Shown piece by piece: positions 56,494-64,000 of a stretch of 64,000 bases of DNA; position 1 is the stretch's first letter, and every line of letters begins with the position of its first letter. The notes below the pieces were generated by a model. It saw nothing but the letters and a program-made list of their open reading frames with translations, was not told the origin of the DNA and ran no database searches. A program made the translations under genes and the position numbers. Location of the stretch: assembly GCF_006757745.1 (NCBI RefSeq), contig NZ_AP019740.1, positions 2,232,001-2,296,000 of the forward strand, given 5' to 3'. The stretch is from Acinetobacter radioresistens DSM 6976 = NBRC 102413 = CIP 103788. Lineage in GTDB: Bacteria > Pseudomonadota > Gammaproteobacteria > Pseudomonadales > Moraxellaceae.

Positions 56494-56701
56494 ATACCAA
56501 TTATTTTGGCAGGTAATTTTCAGCTAATTTACTGTGCCTTTTAATAGAAAAACCAGAATTTTTAATTGAGTGTATGGAAAGATACAGATCAGCTCTTATC
56601 GTTCTAAAAATGCTACGTTTCGTTATAGCTATACGGGTTTATCGCGCCACTAAAAACAATAAAATAGATAACAGATAGAACAGATATATAGAGGTGTCAA
56701 A

Positions 56702-57388
56702 ATGAATGCTTATTTACACCGCAGTGAAAACCGGGGTCATGTGCAGGCAGGCTGGCTCGACACAAGACACAGCTTTTCCTTTGGTCAGTGGTATGATCCA
56801 AAATACATGGGTGTCAGTGCATTACGTGTTATCAATGACGACCGGATTGCGGCCCATAATGGCTTTGGTACGCATGCCCATGACAATATGGAAATTTTAA
56901 CCTGTGTCCTGTCTGGAACTATTTCTCATCGCGACAGTATGGGTAATGAAGGCCAGATTCATGCCGGTGAATGGCAACTCATGAGTGCAGGCCACGGCGT
57001 TCAGCACAGTGAAATCAATAATCATGATGAGCCCGTACATCTGCTCCAGATCTGGATTCATCCTAATATCAAAAATGCTGAGCCAAATTATCAACAGATC
57101 AGTCTGGACCCGGGCAAACATCCTGACCAGTGGCATCTGATTGCCGGACCAGAAGCAAATGCACCAATGCACATACGCCAAGATGCAGAGGTTAAAACTG
57201 CTGTCTTGCAAAAAGATGCTTCTCTAGAGATTGCTGCAAAGCATAAGATCAACTATGTTCATGTAATTGAAGGCTGTGTGCAAATTGGTGAATATACCGT
57301 AAATGCCGGTGATGCTTTAGTTTTCGAAGCTGAAACTGAAGTTAAAGCCCTAGCAGACAGCCGCATGATCTGGTTTGATTTACCTTAA
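56702..57388 (+). CDS. Pirin-family protein (YhhW-like quercetinase)
   Basis: This 228-residue bicupin of the pirin family has all four metal ligands in the N-terminal cupin: His58, His60, His102 and Glu104, in the same positions as E. coli YhhW (one residue offset). YhhW oxidises quercetin in vitro, but the real substrate is unknown. The signature FGTHAHDNMEI is present. It stands alone, with a bidirectional terminator after it. Confidence 0.93.
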   Translation: MNAYLHRSENRGHVQAGWLDTRHSFSFGQWYDPKYMGVSALRVINDDRIAAHNGFGTHAHDNMEILTCVLSGTISHRDSMGNEGQIHAGEWQLMSAGHGVQHSEINNHDEPVHLLQIWIHPNIKNAEPNYQQISLDPGKHPDQWHLIAGPEANAPMHIRQDAEVKTAVLQKDASLEIAAKHKINYVHVIEGCVQIGEYTVNAGDALVFEAETEVKALADSRMIWFDLP

Positions 57389-57406
57389 CTTTTTAAAGTC
57401 ATAATT

Positions 57407-57440
57407 AAAAAAAAGGAAGGGCTTGCCCTTCCTTTTTTTT
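57407..57440. terminator. Bidirectional terminator between pirin and copB
   Basis: A 12-bp stem AAAAGGAAGGGC and its complement with a TT loop tip lies between convergent genes, flanked by long A and T runs. Confidence 0.92.
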
Positions 57441-57471
57441 AAATATTACAAGTTCATAAACTTCTATCTAT

Positions 57472-58302
57472 TTAAAAAATCAGTTTCAGACCAAGTCCGT
57501 ACTGCCAGTCTTTTTCTGACGAGGTTTCTTGCTGCCAAACTGTAGCTTCACGCCCTTTCTCATAGGCATAAGCCACATCAATAAAAGGCATGACTCGCTT
57601 ATTAATTTCATAACGGGTCTGCACACCCAGTTGCAAACTGGATAAACCTTTTTTACGCGCATACTTTGAATCATCACTTAACACCAGCTCTGACTCAACA
57701 TAAGGTTGTAAAATCAGCTTTTGCGTTACTAGCAGATCACGCTCACTCTTCAAGTTAAAAGAGAGTTGCTGGTCTTTTCCAGCATACAGATAGGCATCTG
57801 TTTCAAAGAAATAGGGCGCCAGACCATGCAATCCAAGCATGGCGTCTAGCTGCTCCTGCTGTTCTGGTTGCCGCTCTGTGTAGCGGTAACGCACACCGGT
57901 CTGCACGTCCCAGAAGTCGGAAATAGCCCGGCTATACAAAGCGGCAATATCATAATCTGTCTGTTCTGACTCAGCCTTATGAATATGACCTTTTATAAAC
58001 AGCCTGTTCTCATCTGTTCCGATTCGGCTTTCAAGTTCGGTTTTTAGTGTTCCCTGTCCATCCGGATTCCAGATCCAACGATGCTCAAGTTCAGTACGTT
58101 GAAAAATTTGTCCACCATGTTCACGTATATGGTTGGCATGAGCTTGTGCTTCTGAAGTTACCCTCATGGTTTTCTGCGTTGTAACAGATTGCTGCTGTAA
58201 CTTGTCCTGATGGTCATGCAAAGTTTCAGCAAGGCTTATATTGCTTAAAAGCAAAATACCACTACCAATTAGCAGACGATTACATAACTTAGTGATGTGC
58301 AT
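57472..58302 (-). CDS. copB: Copper resistance outer-membrane protein CopB
   Basis: This outer-membrane beta-barrel belongs to the CopB/PcoB family and works with CopA in periplasmic copper handling. From the ATG at 58302, with AAGGAG seven bases upstream, it has 276 residues and a signal peptide cleaved near SLAE. The family barrel pieces are LEHRWIWNPDGQG, LYSRAISDFWDVQTGVRYRY and GLAPYFFETDAYLYAG, ending in Phe. The Met-rich N-terminal copper-binding repeat of many CopB proteins is replaced by a short His/Gln-rich stretch. It overlaps the copA stop by 14 bp. Confidence 0.93.
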   Translation of the reverse strand: MHITKLCNRLLIGSGILLLSNISLAETLHDHQDKLQQQSVTTQKTMRVTSEAQAHANHIREHGGQIFQRTELEHRWIWNPDGQGTLKTELESRIGTDENRLFIKGHIHKAESEQTDYDIAALYSRAISDFWDVQTGVRYRYTERQPEQQEQLDAMLGLHGLAPYFFETDAYLYAGKDQQLSFNLKSERDLLVTQKLILQPYVESELVLSDDSKYARKKGLSSLQLGVQTRYEINKRVMPFIDVAYAYEKGREATVWQQETSSEKDWQYGLGLKLIF

Positions 58303-60112
58303 GCCCAGCTCCTTGTGACGAGTGACTTGCTGCTGGCGTATGAGTTGCTGATCCAACTTGGGCTACTACCAGTTTATTCATCATACCGGCACTCATGTGA
58401 TAAAGCAGATGACAATGAATCGCCCATTCACCCAACTCATCGGCGGTGAGTAAAGCCGTGACGGTCTGGCCTGGCGGTACAATCACAGTGTGCTTATTCG
58501 GCATGTTTGCCAGCGGCTGACCATTTTCCAACTGCATAAACATGCCATGCAAATGCATCGGATGGGCCATCATGCTGTCATTGATAAATTTTAGCCGGAT
58601 ACGCTCACCATATTTCACCTGTAAAGGCTCAGCCTCAGTAAATTTCTTACCATTCATAGTCCAGACATAGCGCTCCATATTCCCCCCCAGACGGATGACC
58701 AGCTCCTGTTCAGGCTGACGCTGGTCAGATTGAGGATTTAAGGATTTTAAGTCTGCATAAGTGAGTGCTTTATGTCCTGCAGGGGTCGAGGCATTAGCCC
58801 AGCCATAGACCGGTGTAGTGGTACTTTGTGATAATCTTTGCTCCGTTATATCCGACATAGTCCGCTGTTCTGCTGCTTCCTGTTTTTTTGATGAAGTCAT
58901 CATTTTGGAATGATCCATGGCAGCATGGTCTGTGCCCGGTACGGGCATTTGGGAATGTATCTCACCCTGAGCGTCGCTATTGCTCATATGTCCGGCATGC
59001 TGATTGGCCATATCATTATTATGGCCGCCATGTTGCATCCCCATATCAGCCATGGTCAGCAAGGCACGTGGTTTGGCATCAGGCTGCCGGGTTGCGGGCC
59101 GGGCAGAATCCGCCTGATCATGCAATGAGGCAAGTGCAAAGCCGGTACGATCAATTGATTCGGCCTCAATCTGGTAATGACTATCTTTGGGCTCGACAAT
59201 TGCATCATAGGTTTCGGCTGTACCAATTCGGAACTCATCTACAGGTACTGGCTGAACTGGCTGCCCATCTGCACTCACTACATGCATTTTCAGGCCCGGG
59301 ATTCGGATATCAAAAAAGGACATGGCTGAGGCATTGATAAAACGTAAGCGGACCTTCTCGCCTGATTTAAACAGACCTGTCCAGTTCTGCTTTGGTGTCT
59401 TGCCGTTAACCAGAAAAGTATAACCTGTGACATCCGATAAATCGGTTTTTAGCATGCGCATCCGGTTCCACATAGAACGGTCTTTCCAGGTAGCTGACCA
59501 ACCTTCACGTTTTACCTGCTGCCAGATATCACCTAGGGTTTCACGCCGGTTCTGATAATATTCTGCTGATTTCTTCAGGTTATTTAGAATCTGGTCACTC
59601 TTGCTCTGGTGAAAGTCGGATAGCATCACTACGTAATCACGCTCTGCCTGTTCATGCTTGGCAGCAGGCCGGTGATCTTTGGGATAGACTACAAATGCCC
59701 CATATAGGCCATCCTGCTCCTGTCCCTTACTGTGTGCATGGTACCAATAAGTTCCATTCTGACGAATTTTGAAACGGTATTCAAAATGACCACCCGGTTT
59801 AATACCCTGAAATCCATTAAAGCTAGGTACACCATCCATTAAAGCCGGCAATAACAATCCATGCCAGTGTAAGGAAGAGTCTTCATTTTTAAGCTTGTTA
59901 TAAACATGAATTACGGCTTCATCGCCTTCTTCAAACTCGAGTAAAGGAGCTGGAAATTTTCCATTTACAGTAATACGTTTTAGTGGCTTGCCGGTTACAT
60001 TCACCAGCTGTTCATCAATAGTAAGATGATATTCCTTGACTGCCGCCATTAACCAGGTGGATGAGGACAGACAGGCACCCAGTAACAGGGCTTGACTCAG
60101 TTTTATAGACAT
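58289..60112 (-). CDS. copA: Copper resistance multicopper oxidase CopA
   Basis: This periplasmic multicopper oxidase detoxifies copper by oxidation or binding. Its 607 residues are typical. Copper motifs in order are HWHG (82-85), HAHS (125-128), HPMHLHG (517-523) and HCHLLYHM (566-573, type 1 Cys567). A Met/His-rich insert at about 355-415 (motifs such as MGMQHGGH, GHMSNSD and HSKMM) should bind extra copper. The N-terminus is a Sec-like signal without the twin arginine found in most CopA/PcoA proteins. It sits between the His-rich protein and copB. Confidence 0.95.
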   Translation of the reverse strand: MSIKLSQALLLGACLSSSTWLMAAVKEYHLTIDEQLVNVTGKPLKRITVNGKFPAPLLEFEEGDEAVIHVYNKLKNEDSSLHWHGLLLPALMDGVPSFNGFQGIKPGGHFEYRFKIRQNGTYWYHAHSKGQEQDGLYGAFVVYPKDHRPAAKHEQAERDYVVMLSDFHQSKSDQILNNLKKSAEYYQNRRETLGDIWQQVKREGWSATWKDRSMWNRMRMLKTDLSDVTGYTFLVNGKTPKQNWTGLFKSGEKVRLRFINASAMSFFDIRIPGLKMHVVSADGQPVQPVPVDEFRIGTAETYDAIVEPKDSHYQIEAESIDRTGFALASLHDQADSARPATRQPDAKPRALLTMADMGMQHGGHNNDMANQHAGHMSNSDAQGEIHSQMPVPGTDHAAMDHSKMMTSSKKQEAAEQRTMSDITEQRLSQSTTTPVYGWANASTPAGHKALTYADLKSLNPQSDQRQPEQELVIRLGGNMERYVWTMNGKKFTEAEPLQVKYGERIRLKFINDSMMAHPMHLHGMFMQLENGQPLANMPNKHTVIVPPGQTVTALLTADELGEWAIHCHLLYHMSAGMMNKLVVAQVGSATHTPAASHSSQGAGHAHH

Positions 60113-60159
60113 GATTTGACCTTGATAATTAAAAATAATTTTTAATCGTGAAATTAAGG

Positions 60160-60642
60160 TCAGGCTTTAGGAGGGCGCAGAATTTCCTGCCAGTATCCTG
60201 GCAAGTAACGGGCAAAATAATGGCTGTGGCTTGTTTCGGGTAAAGAAAGATTTGGTAAAGATTCAGGCACGTTATCAGCTGCTGCTAAAACCACTTGCAG
60301 TGTATTGCAATGTAGTGAGCTGCAATCGTGACAATGAACCTGCTGCACTGTCTGATGGTTATCACCATTGATACAAGAATGATGCGCAGATTGTGATGCA
60401 GCATGAGACACTTCGTGACAGCCTGCATGGCCAACATGCTGGTTCACTTGCTGCGTAGGTTGAGATCCGCCGGAATGACTTAGCAGATGAGCAGACACAG
60501 TAGACCATCCTGTTACAAAAACAAGAAAACAGATAAGCCAAGACTGTTTTAAAAGTCTGCCAAGGCGCACGTTCAGGTCCACAAATCGTATATTAGCTAT
60601 ATCAGCATAACGGATTTTTGCCGGGGTGCAAGCGGATTTCAA
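60160..60642 (-). CDS. His/Cys-rich exported protein upstream of copA
   Basis: I do not recognise the family. The frame opens at a TTG (60642) and alternative GTG starts follow at about residues 21 and 25. The latter would put a signal peptide (RLLKQSWLICFLVFVTGW...VSA) near the start, so the true N-terminus is uncertain. The rest is rich in His and Cys (GHAGCHEVSHAASQSAHHSC, VHCHDCSSLHC), clearly suited to metal binding in the periplasm. It lies 47 nt upstream of copA on the same strand and probably is the first gene of a copper operon. Confidence 0.6.
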   Translation of the reverse strand: MKSACTPAKIRYADIANIRFVDLNVRLGRLLKQSWLICFLVFVTGWSTVSAHLLSHSGGSQPTQQVNQHVGHAGCHEVSHAASQSAHHSCINGDNHQTVQQVHCHDCSSLHCNTLQVVLAAADNVPESLPNLSLPETSHSHYFARYLPGYWQEILRPPKA

Positions 60643-60917
60643 TAGGTCATTCTATATAAAAACCGAAAAATAATGGCTGAGTATTACTTTAATTTCCACT
60701 TATTACGATATTCATAATTAAATTATATATTGTGTAATATATAAAAATAAGTATGATAGAACTAAGATAAAAACAGCTGTCTTAAGCTTTGGAAAATTTG
60801 CAGACATTTTAATTTCTGAACACGAACTAACTTTAAGCAAGTAGCCTGATTTCCATAGATACATCAGGTCAGATAAAAGCGGCAGGCTGCCTTCATTTGG
60901 ACAAAAGGAACAGTTAA

Positions 60918-62234
60918 ATGACGACACAACTTAAATCATTCATCGATGTTGCACCAGATTCAGATTTCCCGATTCAGAACCTGCCTTATGGTATTTTTAG
61001 TGAAACAGCTGATGGAAAACGTCGCGCCGGTGTTGCACTAGGTGAGTATGTAGTAGATCTGGCAGTACTTGAACAGGCTGGCTTACTCACTATTGAAGCA
61101 GGCAGAAACTATTTTGATCAGTCAACCTTAAATCAGTTTATTGAGTCTGGACGTGATCAGTGGACTCAAGTTCGCTCTACCCTGCAATTCCTTCTTTCCA
61201 GTACAAATCCAGAACTACGTGATAATAGCGAACTGTGTGAAAAAGCCTTCTTTAAACGCTCAGAAGTAGTGCTACATTTGCCAGTCCACATTCCCGGCTA
61301 TACCGATTTCTATTCTTCAAAAGAGCATGCTACCAATGTTGGCTGTATGTTCCGTGATCCCAAGAATGCCTTGCTTCCTAACTGGTCAGAACTTCCGGTC
61401 GGCTATAATGGTCGTGCCAGCTCAGTAGTAGTTAGTGGTACAGATATAGTTCGCCCGTCGGGCCAGGTTAAACTGCCAAGTGAAGAACGCCCTGTATTCA
61501 CTGCCTGTCGCAAGCTCGACTTTGAACTGGAAACCGCTTTTATTATTGGCAAACCAAACCAGCTGGGCGAACCGATCTCCATTGAAAATGCCTGGGACCA
61601 TATTTTTGGAATGGTACTGTTTAATGACTGGTCAGCACGTGATATTCAGCAATGGGAATATGTACCACTTGGTCCATTTAATGCCAAAACGTTTGCTTCC
61701 TCTATTTCACCGTGGATTGTCACGCTAGACGCCCTGCAACCTTTCAAGACCAACAGTCCGGAACAGGAACCACGTCCATTGGCTTATCTGCGTGAAGACA
61801 ACAGTGCCAACAGTTACGATATCCAGCTTTCTGTTGAACTTCAGGCAGCCGGACAGGTACAGGCCGATGTGATCTGCCAAACCAACTTTAAATATATGTA
61901 CTGGTCAATGGCCCAGCAACTGACTCACCATACGATTTCTGGCTGTAACGTTCAGGTCGGTGACTTGATGGGTTCAGGTACCATTTCTGGCCCTACCCCC
62001 GATTCTTATGGCTCCCTGCTGGAGCTTACCTGGAATACGACCAAGCCACTTACACTCTCAAATGGCGAACAGCGCAGTTTCTTACAAGATGGCGATACCC
62101 TGGTCATGAAAGGCTACTGTGAAAAAGATGGTCTGCGTATCGGTTTTGGTGAGGTAAGCGGCAAGGTACTGCCAGCTGTCCAGTTTGATTTTAATACTGA
62201 TGAATCAGAGGTAGAGCAACATGAAGCTGTATAG
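60918..62234 (+). CDS. fahA: Fumarylacetoacetase
   Basis: It splits fumarylacetoacetate into fumarate and acetoacetate, the last step of tyrosine/homogentisate breakdown. It has 438 residues. The conserved active-site segments are DFYSSKEHATNVGCMFRD, the metal ligands in DFELETAFIIG and NDWSARDIQQWEYVPLGPFNAKTFASSISPWIV, and GDLMGSGTISGP. The last 14 bp overlap the maiA start, so the two are coupled. Confidence 0.96.
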   Translation: MTTQLKSFIDVAPDSDFPIQNLPYGIFSETADGKRRAGVALGEYVVDLAVLEQAGLLTIEAGRNYFDQSTLNQFIESGRDQWTQVRSTLQFLLSSTNPELRDNSELCEKAFFKRSEVVLHLPVHIPGYTDFYSSKEHATNVGCMFRDPKNALLPNWSELPVGYNGRASSVVVSGTDIVRPSGQVKLPSEERPVFTACRKLDFELETAFIIGKPNQLGEPISIENAWDHIFGMVLFNDWSARDIQQWEYVPLGPFNAKTFASSISPWIVTLDALQPFKTNSPEQEPRPLAYLREDNSANSYDIQLSVELQAAGQVQADVICQTNFKYMYWSMAQQLTHHTISGCNVQVGDLMGSGTISGPTPDSYGSLLELTWNTTKPLTLSNGEQRSFLQDGDTLVMKGYCEKDGLRIGFGEVSGKVLPAVQFDFNTDESEVEQHEAV

Positions 62235-62859
62235 TTACTTCCGTAGTTCCGCGGCTTATCGGGTGCGTATTGCCCTGAATCTTAAAGGACTGCACTACGA
62301 ACTTGTGCCTGTACATCTGCTGAAAAATGGAGGCGAACAGCGTTCTGAAGCTTACTGCCGCATGAACCCAACTGCACTGGTGCCTACGCTCACAGATGGA
62401 GACTTCAATCTGGGCCAGTCCATGAGTATCTTAGAGTATCTTGAAGAAACTCATCCTGAAACGCCCCTCTTACCCAAAGATGCACATTCGCGAGCAAGAA
62501 TTCGGGCATTTTGTCAGAGTATTGCTTGTGATATTCATCCGGTGAACAATCTGCGGGTATTACAGTATTTAAGTCAAACCCTGCAAATTGGTGAAACAGC
62601 AAAATCTGAATGGTACGCCCATTGGGTGACTGAAGGTTTTAAAGCACTTGAAGCTTTATTACACGACTCAAATGGCAGCTACTGTTTTAACGATACTCCT
62701 ACACTGGCAGACTGCTGCCTGATTCCTCAGGTCTATAACGCCAAGCGTTTTAATATTGACCTGACAGCTTTCCCCAAAATTGAATGTATTTATACACACT
62801 GCTCAACATTGAGCGCATTCCAGAATGCTGCGCCAGAAGCGCAGTCGGATGCCGCATAA
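62221..62859 (+). CDS. maiA: Maleylacetoacetate isomerase (zeta-class GST)
   Basis: It isomerises maleylacetoacetate to fumarylacetoacetate with glutathione. It has 212 residues and the zeta-class glutathione site SYFRSSAAYRVRIALNLKG (4-22), with the Ser-Ser-Ala-Ala motif. PTLADCCLIPQVYNAKRF completes the family signature. It overlaps fahA by 14 bp and precedes the VOC gene by 19 nt. Confidence 0.96.
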   Translation: MKLYSYFRSSAAYRVRIALNLKGLHYELVPVHLLKNGGEQRSEAYCRMNPTALVPTLTDGDFNLGQSMSILEYLEETHPETPLLPKDAHSRARIRAFCQSIACDIHPVNNLRVLQYLSQTLQIGETAKSEWYAHWVTEGFKALEALLHDSNGSYCFNDTPTLADCCLIPQVYNAKRFNIDLTAFPKIECIYTHCSTLSAFQNAAPEAQSDAA

Positions 62860-62878
62860 AAAATAAGGACATTTGTTC

Positions 62879-63436
62879 ATGACTATTCAAATCGAAAAAA
62901 TTCACCATGTGGCCTATCGCTGTAAAGATGCTAAAGAAACCGTCGAATGGTATAAGAAAAACCTGAACATGGATTTTATTCTGGCATTTGCCGAAGACCA
63001 TGTACCTTCTACCAAAGCTTTTGACCCTTATATGCACCTGTTTTTAGATGCCGGGAATGGTAATGTTCTTGCTTTTTTTGAACTGCCAACCCAGCCAGAA
63101 ATGGGCCGCGACGAAAATACACCAAAATGGGTCCAGCATATTGCATTGAAAGTTAAAGACCGTACAGCTCTTGAAGCCGCCAAAGCACATCTAGAGGCAA
63201 ATGGTGTAGATGTACTCGGTATTACTAACCACGGCATTTTCCATTCAATTTATTTCTTTGATCCAAACGGTCACCGTTTGGAGCTGGCTTATGATGATGA
63301 AAAAGCCCCGCAGAAAATTGCCATGATTACTGAAGAAATGAAATATGAGATGCTAGAAGAATGGAGTAAAACCAAGCGTGCGCCTCATCATACTCATTTT
63401 TTGCATGCTGACGAACTGGATCAAACTACCGCTTAA
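62879..63436 (+). CDS. VOC-family (glyoxalase-like) protein in the homogentisate operon
   Basis: This protein of 185 residues belongs to the vicinal-oxygen-chelate superfamily, with the ATG at 62879 behind AGGA. Candidate metal ligands are His in KIHHVAYRC (about residue 8), His in MHLFLDAGN (about 58), His in WVQHIALKV and Glu in GHRLELAY. It may be a dioxygenase, isomerase or glyoxalase-type lyase. The position between maiA and a CoA-transferase suggests a role tied to aromatic or ketone metabolism, but no specific reaction is evident. It is not a 4-hydroxyphenylpyruvate dioxygenase, which is about twice as long. Confidence 0.85.
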   Translation: MTIQIEKIHHVAYRCKDAKETVEWYKKNLNMDFILAFAEDHVPSTKAFDPYMHLFLDAGNGNVLAFFELPTQPEMGRDENTPKWVQHIALKVKDRTALEAAKAHLEANGVDVLGITNHGIFHSIYFFDPNGHRLELAYDDEKAPQKIAMITEEMKYEMLEEWSKTKRAPHHTHFLHADELDQTTA

Positions 63437-63454
63437 ACCATAGGAATTCAACTT

Positions 63455-64000
63455 ATGAATAAAGTCTATGAAAGTGCAACTGCTGCCCTTCAGGATGTAG
63501 TCGCAAATGGACAGACTCTGGCAGTCGGTGGTTTTGGCCTGTGTGGCATTCCTGAAGCTCTGATTTCAGCTCTAAAAGAAACCGGAGTAAAAGACCTGAC
63601 CTGTATTTCCAATAATGCAGGAGTAGATGACTTCGGTTTGGGGAAGCTGCTGGCTACCCGTCAGATCAAGAAAATGATTTCATCCTATGTTGGAGAAAAT
63701 AAAGAATTTGAGCGTCAATACCTGAGTGGTGAACTTGAAGTTGAACTTACCCCTCAAGGTACACTGGCCGAAAAACTGCGGGCCGGCGGTGCTGGTATCC
63801 CCGCTTTTTTTACCCAGACCGGCGTAGGCACTCTCATTGCTGAAGGGAAGGAAGAGCGAGAGTTCAACGGCAAAACCTATATCATGGAAGAATCACTGAT
63901 AGCCGATATATCGCTGGTTAAAGCCTATAAAGCCGACAAAGCCGGGAATCTGGTCTTTCGCAAAACCGCGCAGAACTTTAATCCGGTCTGTGCCATGGCC
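63455..64000 (+). CDS. 3-oxoacid CoA-transferase subunit A (cut by window end)
   Basis: The first 182 codons of the A subunit of a succinyl-CoA:3-ketoacid (or acetoacetate) CoA-transferase are seen. The glycine-rich CoA-binding loop [14 protein letters not shown] (about 25-38), [11 protein letters not shown] and [15 protein letters not shown] are family landmarks. It starts 18 nt after the VOC gene. It would activate the acetoacetate released by FahA to acetoacetyl-CoA. The B subunit should follow outside the window. Confidence 0.93.
   Translation, partial: MNKVYESATAALQDVVANGQTLAVGGFGLCGIPEALISALKETGVKDLTCISNNAGVDDFGLGKLLATRQIKKMISSYVGENKEFERQYLSGELEVELTPQGTLAEKLRAGGAGIPAFFTQTGVGTLIAEGKEEREFNGKTYIMEESLIADISLVKAYKADKAGNLVFRKTAQNFNPVCAMA

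Noticed and set aside
58888..59337. 149-codon plus-strand frame opposite copA
   Set aside because: It arises from the Met/His-rich codons of copA read backwards and has no independent support.
62879..63436. 4-hydroxyphenylpyruvate dioxygenase
   Set aside because: It belongs to the same superfamily and sits in a tyrosine-pathway context, but at about 185 residues it is half the length and lacks the C-terminal metal-ligand domain.

Overview
The window is a chromosomal segment of a gammaproteobacterium, almost certainly Acinetobacter. The evidence is low GC with very AT-rich intergenic stretches, the rubA-rubB-estB-oxyR order known from Acinetobacter baylyi, the betIBA/betT choline locus, and Acinetobacter-style copies of the Wzi-family protein, CobW, YaeQ and PnuC. 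The self-sufficient P450-reductase fusion at 37996-40272 matches the CYP116B class described as CYP116B5 in Acinetobacter radioresistens, so that species or a close relative is my best guess. The guess comes from memory of the family, not from a search. I saw no rRNA, tRNA, insertion sequence, prophage or CRISPR array.

Layout. 0.1-4.6 kb: Wzi-like outer-membrane protein, lysS, a small alpha/beta hydrolase and apt. 4.6-8.6 kb: a gap with a 7-bp tandem repeat and a likely promoter, then rubA, rubB, estB and oxyR (rubredoxin electron transfer for alkane oxidation, an esterase and a peroxide sensor). 8.6-16.9 kb: ppk1, mtgA, a rhomboid protease, a YbbAP-like ABC exporter divergent from a TesA-like esterase, and a beta-carbonic anhydrase. 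17.2-23.1 kb: an exported hydrolase with an unknown helical partner, a Fur-box-preceded FepA-like siderophore receptor, nfuA and a second rhomboid. 23.3-26 kb: a lipoprotein arylsulfatase overlapping a lipoprotein formylglycine-generating enzyme. 26.4-33.8 kb: a large unknown protein, a Pit phosphate transporter behind a Pho box, and metH.

34-42.6 kb is the most distinctive accessory region. A divergent IclR regulator faces an operon of CYP116B-type P450 and an MHS-type transporter. An FAD aromatic hydroxylase translationally coupled to a DUF2783 protein lies downstream, and a second MHS transporter lies on the other side. It looks like an uptake-and-hydroxylation module for an unknown aromatic or hydrophobic compound.

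42.6-49.7 kb: housekeeping and small genes (DUF2505, an nlpE homologue interrupted by an amber codon, pnuC, FKBP, MgtC, yaeQ, CobW), an AT-rich gap with a structured leader before a tiny secreted low-complexity protein, and a thioesterase. 49.8-56.5 kb: the glycine-betaine locus betIBA divergent from betT, with a clear BetI palindrome, then marC. 56.7-60.7 kb: pirin and a copper-resistance operon (His/Cys-rich exported protein, copA, copB). 60.9-64 kb: the end of tyrosine/homogentisate catabolism (fahA, maiA, a VOC protein) followed by a 3-oxoacid CoA-transferase subunit A cut by the window edge. Together these would convert fumarylacetoacetate to fumarate and acetoacetyl-CoA.
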